Positions 22,717 to 32,938 of a stretch of DNA of 64,000 nucleotides are shown one piece after another. The stretch's first letter is position 1. Every line of letters starts with the position of its first letter. The notes beneath the pieces are model-generated. The model ran no database searches. It was not told the DNA's origin and saw nothing but the letters and a program-made list of their open reading frames with translations. The position numbers and the translations under genes were made by a program. The stretch is from Spongospora subterranea f. sp. subterranea (lineage: Eukaryota; Endomyxa: Phytomyxea; Phytomyxea; Plasmodiophorida), in assembly GCA_049724395.1 (NCBI GenBank), contig JAUGWO010000015.1:62001-126000 (forward strand), written 5' to 3'.

Positions 22717-25520
22717 AATTTCGAATGCCATGGCATCCAACAATCGGCTGGAATGATACCCGTGCAGGAACCCCTGATGGTCATGAAAATGCCATCGTAG
22801 CGGGGACAGAATTGTTGGTCGATTTGGGCCAGACTGCGACGATGGTGCCCATGATAAACGTTGAGCCCATAAAAGAATGAGCAATTACTGGATCAATGCA
22901 CTTCTGAAAGATGTGGGTATTGGGATATCACGGGCCTTACTCCATCGAGGGGAAATCATGGGTATCTGATGTTCCTATTCGTGGGTGCTCAAAGCCTCAA
23001 CAAACCTTTCAGCAAAAGATCGCGTCACCTATTGATGAGGAAGCTGGATAAGCCGACCTCGGAGCGATAAAGCGCTTCGTGGATCAATTGTTGTAGAACT
23101 CTTCCAACATTGCCTGGACTTGCGAACATCATCGTTGCCACTTTCTGGATCGAACGGTATATAATCGTAATCGCATTGCGAGCAATGGCCAACACACTGC
23201 GGGATGGTATCAACTGATATAATTGACTGGCGACACCCCCTTGAGTTCATCCCCTGATGATGACATTGGTTCGTGTCGGAGCAGTCGTCAGTCAATCTTG
23301 TCAGTTGACACAATACCCCAGTGTGCCAAATGTCACAATATTGCCATTGCTCGCAATGCGATTACGGATTATATTCCTTTCGATCCAGCTGTTGCGAAAG
23401 TCAATCGCTTCACGGCCCCGAGGTCGCCGTCATCCAGCTTCCTCACCAATATGTGACGCATTTTCCTGCTGAAGGTTTTGGTGAGGATTTGAGCATTTAT
23501 CGATCGTTTCAGCCCGGGGATCATTGCTCCAACAGACACGTCAGACAGGTATTCACGATTGGAGTGAAGGCCTGCGATATCCCAATACCCACAGCATTTA
23601 GGGGGGTATTATCCAGTAAATATGCAGGTCGTCATTGGTTCTTTGATATGTTTGTGTGTGATAAGGCCCATTTGTGTCACCATCTTGAGTCAACCTTGAA
23701 TGATGGTGAGAACGGTGTCAGTGACGCGATGTTGGATAACAGTCTCGAGCCCTGCGGTTGTCGCGACCGCGGCCGGTCAGCACACCTCCTTCCCTGTGCA
23801 TTTAGGGCCATCGGGGCTGTCGTTGACGGAGTTAGGGTTGTTGGGTCTCGTACCCTTTATTTTGTACTCCCCTTTATCTCGAATGAGCAATCCTCTTTAT
23901 TCTTTTACTTTACCAATAACGAATAATTATTATAACCGATAGTCCAATACCAACTCACGCAATATTCCAAAATAAATGCGATGTGGACGTTACAAACAAC
24001 GGGGTTCAGTCTTCTCTCCATTCAACCTTATGTACAGTGACATATGTTGTGAGTCACTCACCCCTCACAACATAGGTCACTGTACCTAAGGTTGAGTGGA
24101 GAGAAGACCTACCGTCACTCACAACATAGAAGTCACTCACTGTACATAAGGTTGAGTGGAGAGAAGACCTACCGTCACTCACAACATATGTCACTGTACA
24201 TAAGGTTGAATGGAGAGAAGACTGAACCCCGTTGTTTGTAACGTCCACATCGTATTTATTTTGGAATATTGCGTGAGTTGGTATTGGACTATCGGTTAAT
24301 TATTCGTTATTGGTAAAGTAAACGATAAAGAGGATCTCGACGAGATAAAGGGGAGTACAAAATAAAGGGTACGAGACCCAACAACCCTAACTCCGACAAC
24401 GACTGCCCCGATGGCCAAATGCACAGGGAAGGAGGTGTGCTGACCGGCCGCGGTCGCGACAACCGCAGGGCTCGAGACTGTTATCCAACATCGCGTCACT
24501 GACACCGTTCTCACCATCATTCAAGGTTGACTCAAGATGGTGACACAAATGGGCCTTATCACACACAAACATATCAAAGAACCAATGACGACCTGCATAT
24601 TCACTGGATAATACCCCCCTAAATGCTGTGGGTATTGGGATATCGCAGGCCTTCACTCCAATCGTGAATACCTGTCTGACGTGTCTGTTGGAGCAATGAT
24701 CCCCGGGCTGAAACGATCGATAAATGCTCAAATCCTCACCAAAACCTTCAGCAGGAAAATGCGTCACATATTGGTGAGGAAGCTGGATGACCGCGACCTC
24801 GGGGCCGTGAAGCGATTGACTTTCGCAACAGCTGGATCGAAAGGAATATAATCCGTAATCGCATTGCGAGCAATGGCAATATTGTTGACATTTGGCACAC
24901 TGGGGTATTGTGTCAACTGACAAGATTGACTGACGACTGCTCCGACACGAACCAATGTCATCATCAGGGATGAACTCAAGGGGGTGTCGCCAGTCAATTA
25001 TATCAGTTGATACCATCCCGCAGTGTGTTGGCCATTGCTCGCAATGCGATTACGATTATATACCGTTCGATCCAGAAAGTGGCAACGATGATGTTCGCAA
25101 GTCCAGGCAATGTTGGAAGAGTTCTACAACAATTGATCCACGAAGCGCTTCATCGCTCCGAGGTCGGCTTATCCAGCTTCCTCATCAATAGGTGACGCGA
25201 TCTTCTGCTGAAAGGTTTGGTGAGGCTTTGAGCACCCACGAATAGGAACATCAGATACCCATGATTTCCCCTCGATGGAGTAAGGCCCGTGATATCCCAA
25301 TACCCACATCTTTCAGAAGTGCATTGATCCAGTAATTGCTCATTCTGTTATGGGCTCATTCTTTTATGGGCTCAGCGTTTATCATGGGCACCATCGTCGC
25401 AGTCTGGCCCAAATCGACCAACAATTCTGTCCCCGCTACGATGGCATTTTCATGACCATCAGGGGTTCCTGCACGGGTATCATTCCAGCCGATTGTTTTG
25501 ATGCCATGGCATTCGAAATT
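22717..25520. repeat. 2.8-kb nested palindrome (inverted repeat of inverted repeats)
   Basis: The left arm 22717-23946 is the reverse complement of the right arm 24284-25520: for example aatttcgaatgccatggcat opens it and atgccatggcattcgaaatt closes it, and gggtctcgtaccc near 23843 faces its mirror near 24367. Each arm is itself an inverted repeat: an outer half (22717-23235; 24986-25520) and an inner half (23281-23946; 24284-24940) share about 250 nt around gccattgctcgcaatgcgat in opposite directions, joined by a spacer of about 45 nt. Thus four related copies alternate in orientation. The centre is the TIR element at 23947-24283. Inner arms keep a matching open frame of about 200 codons (23321-23926 plus; 24387-25016 minus) of unknown family, rich in Cys and His at its start (QCAKC, YCHCSQC). 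The spacers carry a near-copy of a K+ channel exon. Confidence 0.85.
23947..24283. mobile_element. Short TIR element (MITE-like) at the palindrome centre
   Basis: The ends are taccaactcacgcaatattc and its reverse complement at 24264-24283, continuing inward as aaaataaatgcgatgtggac for at least 45 nt. The inside has three tandem copies of about 67 nt built on gtcactgtacataaggttga. The TIR start TACCAACTCACG plus AAATAAATG is shared with the larger element at 56247-57272, so this is probably a non-autonomous relative. Flanks on both sides (ccgatagtcca / tggactatcgg) are mirror images, being part of the palindrome. Confidence 0.7.
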
Positions 25521-25832
25521 AATCGCCATGTGAATTACAACAGCTCAAAGACCTATCGCAATATATCAGTACCCCTCAAGATCTAGTAATCACGATATCA
25601 CCACTATATTATTGATTCCCGTGCCTTTTCATCGATTGGTTCCTGACCTAGCGCCATTTGAGAACGTCATCGTTTCTGTTATTAGGGTTGTCGCCGTACC
25701 CAAAGGCCGATTATGATGGGTCGGGAGTGCCAAAAAATATCTGGCTCTTAACCCCCGTTCATGAGCCCTGATATCTGCCCGTAATCACCGCTTCTTATCA
25801 TCGTCATCTCCAATCGCCCTAGTCTCTCCATA

Positions 25833-28800
25833 ATGATCAAGGCGCCATCCGTCATTCGCTGGACCAGCGTCGACGTCCCGGTCATCGCCAATCTGGAGCA
25901 CGAACAGGAGATCTGCGATCACATATCCAGCTATGGACGGGAGAAATATGTGCAGTTCATGAATCTGTTGGCGAAAGATCGTACCGCCTTGGCCAAGGTC
26001 ATGTCGTTCCTAGAGCAGCGCCATTGTACAATGTGGATTACCCGATTAGCGCCGGTATTTCCCCAGTCGATGATTTGCCTGGGCGATTGAGGACCGTTTC
26101 CCCTGATCAGATTGTCGCCATGTTCAGCATCGTGTTCTATATCGTGTCGACCTACGAGATCAGCGCCGGTCTTCGGCAGATGATGGTGATCGTTCAGGCG
26201 GCGGCCGGTGCGTTCTTCGTGGCGGTCCTGGCCATCCGCTCATTATTGGACGGATTCAACTATCTGGCGTCGAGCACGGGAATCATCGACGTCATCACCA
26301 ATATCCCATCGATATTCTCATTACTTGATCTGTTCGGCCTTGACCTAACTGTTCCAGCAATTCGGTCGGAACAAGCACTTGTCGCCCGCGATCTGGGGTT
26401 CGCGTTCTCAATCCCTCGTGCTGATATCTGTCCAGGATGATGGTTTTGTTGAGATTCATCCACGTCCAGCGTCTAGTTCGTTGTATATCGGGCCCAACGA
26501 CCCGCCAGATTCTGGTCGTCATCACCAGCGTGATCGGGATCGTCTTGGTATCAGCTGGCGCGTTCCAGTTCATCGAACAGCACTACAACAGCCACGAGGT
26601 CGATTTCCAGGACGCCAGTTTCTTTCTGTTCATGAACATCGTCACGATCGGTCAAGGAGACGTACGATTCCCTCACGAAGCCCAATGGTTTCGGTTCTAA
26701 TCGCGTCATCAGGTGCGAACCTTCACGATCGTGTCGAAGCTAATCATCCTGATGGCGGTGGCGTTCGGGTTCTGGAGAGTCCCTGGTGAGGTATTGACCC
26801 TGCTGCGTTCGTCGCAAGATATGAGCGACGTCACGATGGTGTCGATGGCGAACGCTTCGCATCACGTTGTCGTGCTGTTACCGCCCGACGTCACGTCCCA
26901 CGAGATCGACGAGTTCCTTGGGGAGCTATTCCATAGCAATCATGGCAATTCTGTATTGACGGTGGTGATATTGGCACCGGCACGAACCAACGTCATCATC
27001 AGGGATGAACTCAAGGGCCGAACGTATTTCAGGTGACATTGGCGATGGCCACGAGCTTGGGTCGTTAACCGAATCGCTGATGCTTTCGATGTTGACGTTG
27101 TAGGTTTCTGTACTTTCTAACAGGATCTCCACACGAAGACGCGGATTTGCAGCGATCGAACCTGGCGCGATCGAGGACCGTATTTGTCCTGTCGCGACGC
27201 TCGTGCACGTCGCTGGAGAACGAGAACGACGAGGACATCCACACGCTGCTGGCGGCGGTCTCGGTCAAGAACTTCTGCCCGGCCGTCCCCACGATTGTCC
27301 AGATCAACAATCCCCAGCACGGGAGCAACGCTCTGTGGCAGAACCTGTTCGCCTTCCCCAATATCCAGCTACTCTGTGTGAAACAGGTGAAGATGTCATT
27401 GTTGGCCGGGTCGTGCGTTTGCCCAGGGCTGCACGTTCTCGTCAGCAATATGCTGCAATCGTTCTGGGCCAATGTTGATCAGCAGGACGCCTGGCATAAA
27501 GAATGTAAAACACGGAAACGCCCTCGCAACCAATGCAACAGTCTCTAACGGCATTCGATTCTGGGCAGATATTCATGGGGCGACCAACGCCCTGTTCCCA
27601 ACCGTGTTCGGGGAGTATTTCGACGGGAAATCCTTCCCTCGACGCGTCGCTTGAGCTCTATTCGGCGCTGGGCGTGATGCCGTTGGCGACATGTACGCGA
27701 TCAGCGGGAGGGGAGTTCATGATTCTGCTGAACCCGGCCAATCACATTGTTCGATATGGGGATCTGGTCTACGTATTGGCCAGGAACCTCAATGACGCCA
27801 GTATGGTCGCCATATACCCCAATATCGCTATGGATCGCGCCAAGTCCAAAGAAATAGTCCAGAAACTGTTGTCCAATTCCGATCTGATCAGCTCGTTCCA
27901 GATGCGATCTCATGTAAAATCGCGTCATCGCAATGACGAATGTTTCGCTCTGATTCGTCTTGTTAGAGCGGTTCTCTCCAGGCAGAGCACGCCGGTGAGA
28001 AGAGGAAGGACACGACCGGCGGTCGATTGCATCTCGTGGAACATATCGTGATCTGTGGATATATCGACATGGCGATCTGCGAGCTGGTATCTACCCTACG
28101 CAAGCAATCGCTATCGGATGCGGTCCCGATCGTGGTCATCTTCGAATCGCCGCCGGCCAAGGATCTGGTCGCAACCCTGTCCACCTTCCCGAACATCACG
28201 TTGATGACGGGCGATCTGCAGGATCCTGCCGTCCTCCAGGCAGCCAATCTCGAGCTGGCCGACCACGTCATCCTTTTGGCGAACCCGTTCGCCAAAAAAC
28301 AGACCGATGTCCATGAACAGGTGGTCCAAGTCGATTTCGAGAGCGTCGTGTCGTTATTAGCGTTGGAGACCTATCTGCATTCGTCAGGTCGTAGCGGATC
28401 CGACACGAACATGTTGGTCGAGATCCTGTTCCTAAGCAATTTGCGTTTTATTCGCCCCAATTTCGTCTACACGCCGGCGGCGGTCAACGAGCTGAGCTCG
28501 AACGTGGCCCAGCTGCGATTGCCGCAGTTGGCGGCCGCCGATGGCAAGGTTCACGCCAGCGGTATGCTGCAATCGATCGCCGCTTTCTCCTTCTACAATC
28601 CTCATATCCCGTTGATTATGAACGCGGCAATATACGGTCAGATTATCGCCGTCGTCTGATCCCAACGTCTCCCGCCCTGAGATTTGATGTGTTGTCTTCA
28701 GGAACGGTAGAGAACCCGGAGTCGTCGCTGACGCGGATCGTCCTGGTGAAATTCCCAGAGCAGTTCATTGGATTAACCTACATGAAACTCATGGAATACC

Positions 28801-29550
28801 TGGTGGAGGAGTTCGCCGTTCTCCCCGTTGGATTGTTTCGGGGCCGATCCACCCATCGTAGCCCAGTTCCATACGTGTTCACCAATCCTCCAGCCGGGAC
28901 CATCATCTCCAGCGACGATCACGTCTACGTTGTGGCCCCGATCTCCACGGCCGACGACGCTAGACCGGTCATCAAGCACCACCATCGCCAATCGACCCTC
29001 ACGGCCGATCCCGATCTGGAGGTCGTCCTCTCGATCTATCGTCAGCATAAGCAGAGCCTTTCTAGCGGGATTCACCTATTCCATCACGCCCTTCGAACCA
29101 CTAAAACAGTAATTCAACAGCACAATTCGTTTTGTTTTCTGTTTGTTTTCTGTTTGTTTTCTGTTGAATTGTTTGTAATGGTTTTTTTTGGGGATTCCGA
29201 GGCTGATTCACAAATATTAGGGTGAAGAATCGGATATATTCGAAGCGGATTCAGCTCATGGTTGGATCGGTCGCCTGAGAATCTGGGCCCAAGAACTGTC
29301 GAGTCGCGATTGGTCAGCGAGCGCCACCAAAGTCCACGAGCCGCACGATTTTCGGGAGTTCATGCAGGAGAGGACGCATCGGATGGCGACCACGACCGTC
29401 AACGACCCGCTGGGACAGTTCGACGACGACGATGACGACGGCGGCGCCATTCACAATTCGTCGATCCTGCTGAAGGGCGTGAACGTGTCGGCGTATTCCA
29501 AAGAGAACTCGGTGGATTTCCTCAACCGAGCTCAAGACGACGACGAGTAA
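25833..29550 (+). CDS. BK/Slo-like potassium channel with tandem RCK domains
   Basis: This is a membrane K+ channel gated by voltage and/or ligands through a cytosolic RCK gating ring. Exon 1 starts MIKAPSVIRWTSVDVP at 25833. S1 is MFSIVFYIVSTYEIS, S2 FFVAVLAIRSLL, S3 ITNIPSIFSLLDLFG, S4 RMMVLLRFIHVQRLVR (Arg at 0, 6, 12, 15) and S5 ILVVITSVIGIVLVSAGAF. The selectivity filter is TIGQGD (26644-26661), then S6. RCK1 has HHVVVLLPPDVTSHEIDEF (about 26860), then EDADLQRSNLARSRTVFVLS, and TIVQINNP, SLLAGSCVCPGLHVLVSNML (BK: SCLxxGLSTMLANL), LLNPANHIVRYGDLVYVLAR. RCK2 has EHIVICGYIDMAICELV (28036), DLQDPAVLQAANLELADHVI, FSFYNPHIPLI, and after a further intron YVFTNPPAGTIISSDDHVYV. The end DDDE stops at 29550. 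Phase-consistent introns include about 26026-26067, 26370-26435, 26662-26712 (51 nt, removes an in-frame TAA) and 27034-27101. Near 27640 one extra C breaks the frame. Confidence 0.9.
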
Positions 29551-29589
29551 GTAGGATCTGGGGGGTCTTGTTATAAACTATATATGATC

Positions 29590-30407
29590 ATATCAACCAT
29601 GGTATATGGGTTATCGATCGCCTCAACTGCATCGCCCTCAGTTCCTTCCGATACTCATCGTACGATTGCGAATCGGTGTCGCCCTCGACCGTCGCTGGCG
29701 GCACCGCCCTCTGTGTACGCTTCTCTAATCGATCCATCCTGTCGATCAGTTCATTCATCCGCTTTAGCAGCTCGACATTACAGCAATCTGGTTTTGCCGG
29801 TTCGGCGTTGCGAGAGCGTTGTGGTTCTAAGTTGGTAATTGTTGGCGAGCTGCCTATTCCTGGATAACGAGTCCTGTAATAGGTCGAACGCCAGGCGGGT
29901 CAATAACTCGTCATCGATGAACAGGTCCACAATGACGAGGTTTTGATGCATTGCTTGGGCCAAGACCCATGCCGATTGAACAGATGAGAGACTCCCTCGT
30001 AGGTCAACATGGCGCAATGAACCAGATCCGTTCAGATGGATAACACGGTCGGCGAATCGCTCAATGAACGATGACGACAGGGAATTATAGGTGAGAATGA
30101 GGGAGCGGAGTGTGGACGAGAGGCGAATCGAGTCGATAAACGCAGCGAGGGTACTGGGTGGGAGAACACCTAAACCACAATGACGAAGGTCGAGAGCGGT
30201 TATGGAGTGGGAGATGGATATCTGATGGGATATTGATAACAATTGGGGATGGGTTAGATGGCGATAGGAATGGTCGATATCGGGGGAGGATGGGGATAAG
30301 GAAGGCGATGGACGATCGGATTGAGAAGATGAGGTCATTGGCCCTTCCGATGGGGAAGACATGCCCTGGGGGACACGACTAAACCAGATATTGGATAATG
30401 AGGGCAC
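29590..30407 (-). CDS. Leucine-rich-repeat protein with a C-terminal coiled coil
   Basis: Start MPSLSNIWFSRVPQGMSSPS at 30407, then a Ser/Pro-rich stretch and ribonuclease-inhibitor-type leucine-rich repeats: ITALDLRHCGLGVLPPSTL, LRSLILTYNSLSSSFIERF, GSLRHVDLRGSLSSVQSAW, LVIVDLFIDDELLTRLAF. The open frame ends at 29778, but the next frame continues with a good coiled-coil reading (VELLKRMNELIDRMDRLEKR, then DSQSYDEYRKELRAMQLRR) down to about 29590. A single-base frame change near 29840 or an unplaced intron would join them. Such short RNI-LRR proteins with a coiled tail occur among ciliary and ubiquitin-ligase proteins. I cannot choose between these. It converges with the K+ channel gene. Confidence 0.5.
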
Positions 30408-30506
30408 TTTGGCCCTAACAGGATATGATATTATGGGGGGAGATATGAATGTGCCATCAACTAGACAAAGATATACAACTGTCTATCTTTTTGTACAAAC
30501 CCACAC

Positions 30507-31640
30507 TAATTGATAGGTCAGACCACCGTTCTATTTACAAACCCACACTAATTGATAGGTGCAGATTTAGTGTGGGCCACACTATTTACCAACCCACACT
30601 AATTGATAGGTGGCAGATTTAGTGTGGTCAAATCTCACACCCAATCAGCACAGGTTACAACATTTAGTGTGGGCCACACTATTTACCAACCCACACTAAT
30701 TGATAGGTGGCAGATTTAGTGTGGGCCACACTATTTACCAACCCACACTAATTGATAGGTGGCAGATTTAGGGTGGGCCACACTATTTACAAACCCACAC
30801 TAATTGATAGGTGGCAGATTTAGTGTGGGCCACACTATTTACACACAACCCACACTAATTGATAGGTGGCAGATTTAGTGTGGGCCACACTATTTACAAA
30901 CCCACACTAATTGATAGGTGGCAGATTTAGTGTGGGCCACACTATTTACCAACCCACACTAATTGATAGGTGGCAGATTTAGTGTGGGCCACACTATTTA
31001 CAAACCCACACTAATTGATAGGTGGCAGATTTAGTGTGGGCCACACTATTTACAAACCCACACTAATTGATAGGTGGCAGATTTAGTGTGGGCCACACTA
31101 TTTACCAACCCACACTAATTGATAGGTGGCAGATTTAGTGTGGGCCACACTATTTACAAACCCACACTAATTGATAGGTGGCAGATTTAGTGTGGGCCAC
31201 ACTATTTACAAACCCACACTAATTGATAGGTGGCAGTGTGGGCCACACTATTTACCAACCCACACTAATTGATAGGTGGCAGATTTAGTGTGGGCCACAC
31301 TATTTACAAACCCACACTAATTGATAGGTGGCAGATTTAGTGTGGGCCACACTATTTACCAACCCACACTAATTGATAGGTGGCAGATTTAGTGTGGGCC
31401 ACACTATTTACAAACCCACACTAATGTGGGCCACACTATTTACCAACCCACACTAATTGATAGGTGGCAGATTTAGTGTGGGCCACACTATTTTTACTAT
31501 TTACAAACCCACACTAATTGATAGGTGGCAGATTTAGTGTGGGCCACACTATTTACAAACCCACACTATTTACCAACCCACACTAATTGATAGGTGGCAG
31601 ATTTAGTGTGGGCCACACTATTTACCAACCCACACTAATT
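30507..31640. repeat. 52-bp hairpin minisatellite, about 21 copies
   Basis: The unit reads cacactatttaccaaccca, cactaattgataggtggcag, atttagtgtgggc. Every unit holds an inverted repeat: CCCACACTAA pairs with TTTAGTGTGGG across a loop of about 15 nt, and the unit joint GTGGGCCAC is also near-palindromic. Some copies vary at one site (accaac/acaaac), and a few are shortened (near 31234, 31426, 31570) or carry small insertions. It begins as scattered partial units at about 30500 and stops at about 31640. Confidence 0.92.
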
Positions 31641-32230
31641 GTTCACTAAACGGCTTAATAATTGTCCAGTATAATCCCGATTGGGAATCGCGATCTCAAG
31701 ATTCCTCAGACCTTCGACATCCCCAGATCTGATGGGCCAAGTTGCAAGGTGTATTGGACCTTCTCCAGGAGGAAAAATGGAGACGAAATGAACAATCCGA
31801 TTTCAAACTTTTCGACTGACCAGAAAGATTTGTGGATTCTTTACGATGGCGCTTTATTGTGAATGCCATAGAAATGGCCTGTTTGAGGCCACGTCTCGTA
31901 TTCCAGGTCCTGTCCGAAGGCTTTAACAAAGTCGTCCTTCGAAAACTTTTTGCCAGTTTTTCCAATCACCACACCGTCATTGGCAGCAATTCATTATCGT
32001 AATTTCGCCATAAATCGAAGGAATCCCATGAATTGGAACAGGTTACTCTCATCTGAGAGTTGAAGTTGTTCAAAGTTGGATGCAATTTCTTGAGAGATAC
32101 TGGATTCATCAGACGCGGACGGACAGCCTGAGGTGTCGGGGACTTGGACGTTTTCAGTGAAATTATCATTCCGGAGAAAGCGTGGCATAGAGAACCAGTT
32201 CATGACGACAAAACTGTTTTGATGACGCAA
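31641..32230 (-). CDS. Hypothetical protein, exons unresolved
   Basis: The minus strand carries a plausible exon at 32230-31994 (VVMNWFSMPRFLRNDNF; an acidic Ser-rich stretch; LFQFMGFLRFMAKLR). It is followed at about 31990-31860 by GVVIGKTGKKFSKDD and VKAFGQDLEYETWPQTGHF in another frame, and perhaps LATWPIRSGDVEGLRNLEI near 31700. Composition looks coding and the pieces could be joined by small introns, but I recognise no family. It is placed between two minisatellites. Confidence 0.3.
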
Positions 32231-32334
32231 CTGCTGTGAAAAATAAGGTCTCCATGATGCTGATTAAGCAAGTCAGATAATATACACTTTTGACTGTAAC
32301 TGTTAAACAAAACTCTCGCGGCCACCTACCCCGG

Positions 32335-32735
32335 ATAGTGAGGTAGATATGACATTAGAGTAAGGTAAATATGACATTAAGTGAGGTAGATATGATATGA
32401 GTATGAGGGGATAGTGAGGGATGATAGTGAGGTAGATATGATGTGATAGTGAGATAGGTATGATGTGATAGTGAGGTAGATATGATGTGATACGGTAGTG
32501 AGGTAGATATGATGTGATAGTGAGGTAGATATGAAATTAGAGTGAGGTAGATATGACATTAGAGTGCGGTACAGTGAGGTAGATATGACATTAGAGTGCG
32601 GTACAGTGAGGTAGATATGACATTAGAGTGCGGTACAGTGAGGTAGATATGACATTAGAGTGCGGTACAGTGAGGTAGATATGACATTAGAGTGCGGTAC
32701 AGTGAGGTAGATATGCCATTAGAGACTGGTAGATA
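32335..32735. repeat. Minisatellite on the word gaggtagatatgacat, two unit lengths
   Basis: The left part (32335-32535) is made of irregular units of about 22 nt (gtgaggtagatatgatgtga). The right part (32540-32735) has five to six regular 32-nt units (gtgaggtagatatgacatta, gagtgcggtaca). No coding sense is seen, although some frames stay open through the repeat. Confidence 0.9.
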
Positions 32736-32938
32736 TGAAGTGAATGGTTGTAAGGGGTAGTACGGAGTCCGTCCCCATCTCTGGCCATGGCCAGTCCCAA
32801 ACCCAAACAGCCAACCGGGAATTTGCCAAAGAGCCATCGATTCCCAGGTCGGCGAGGGACCAGCACTGGCTTGATCGGACCAAACACACCTTGCCCTATA
32901 GTATACGCTAGTGACCTGAACAAAGAAACCAAGACAAG

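Noticed and set aside
23238-23275. Channel-matching spacer as a designed silencing guide
   Set aside because: Only one mismatch in 37 nt, but upstream differences follow codon positions, which suits a paralogue fragment better. Kept only as an alternative.
26662-26712. In-frame TAA in the K+ channel pore as a sign of an altered genetic code
   Set aside because: A 51-nt GT..AG intron removes it in phase and gives the normal distance from filter to the end of S6.
30507-31640. CRISPR-like array
   Set aside because: Units are contiguous with no unique spacers and the setting is eukaryotic. It is a minisatellite.
32377-32559. Minus ORF of 60 codons rich in HIYLT repeats
   Set aside because: It is simply the minisatellite read in an open frame.
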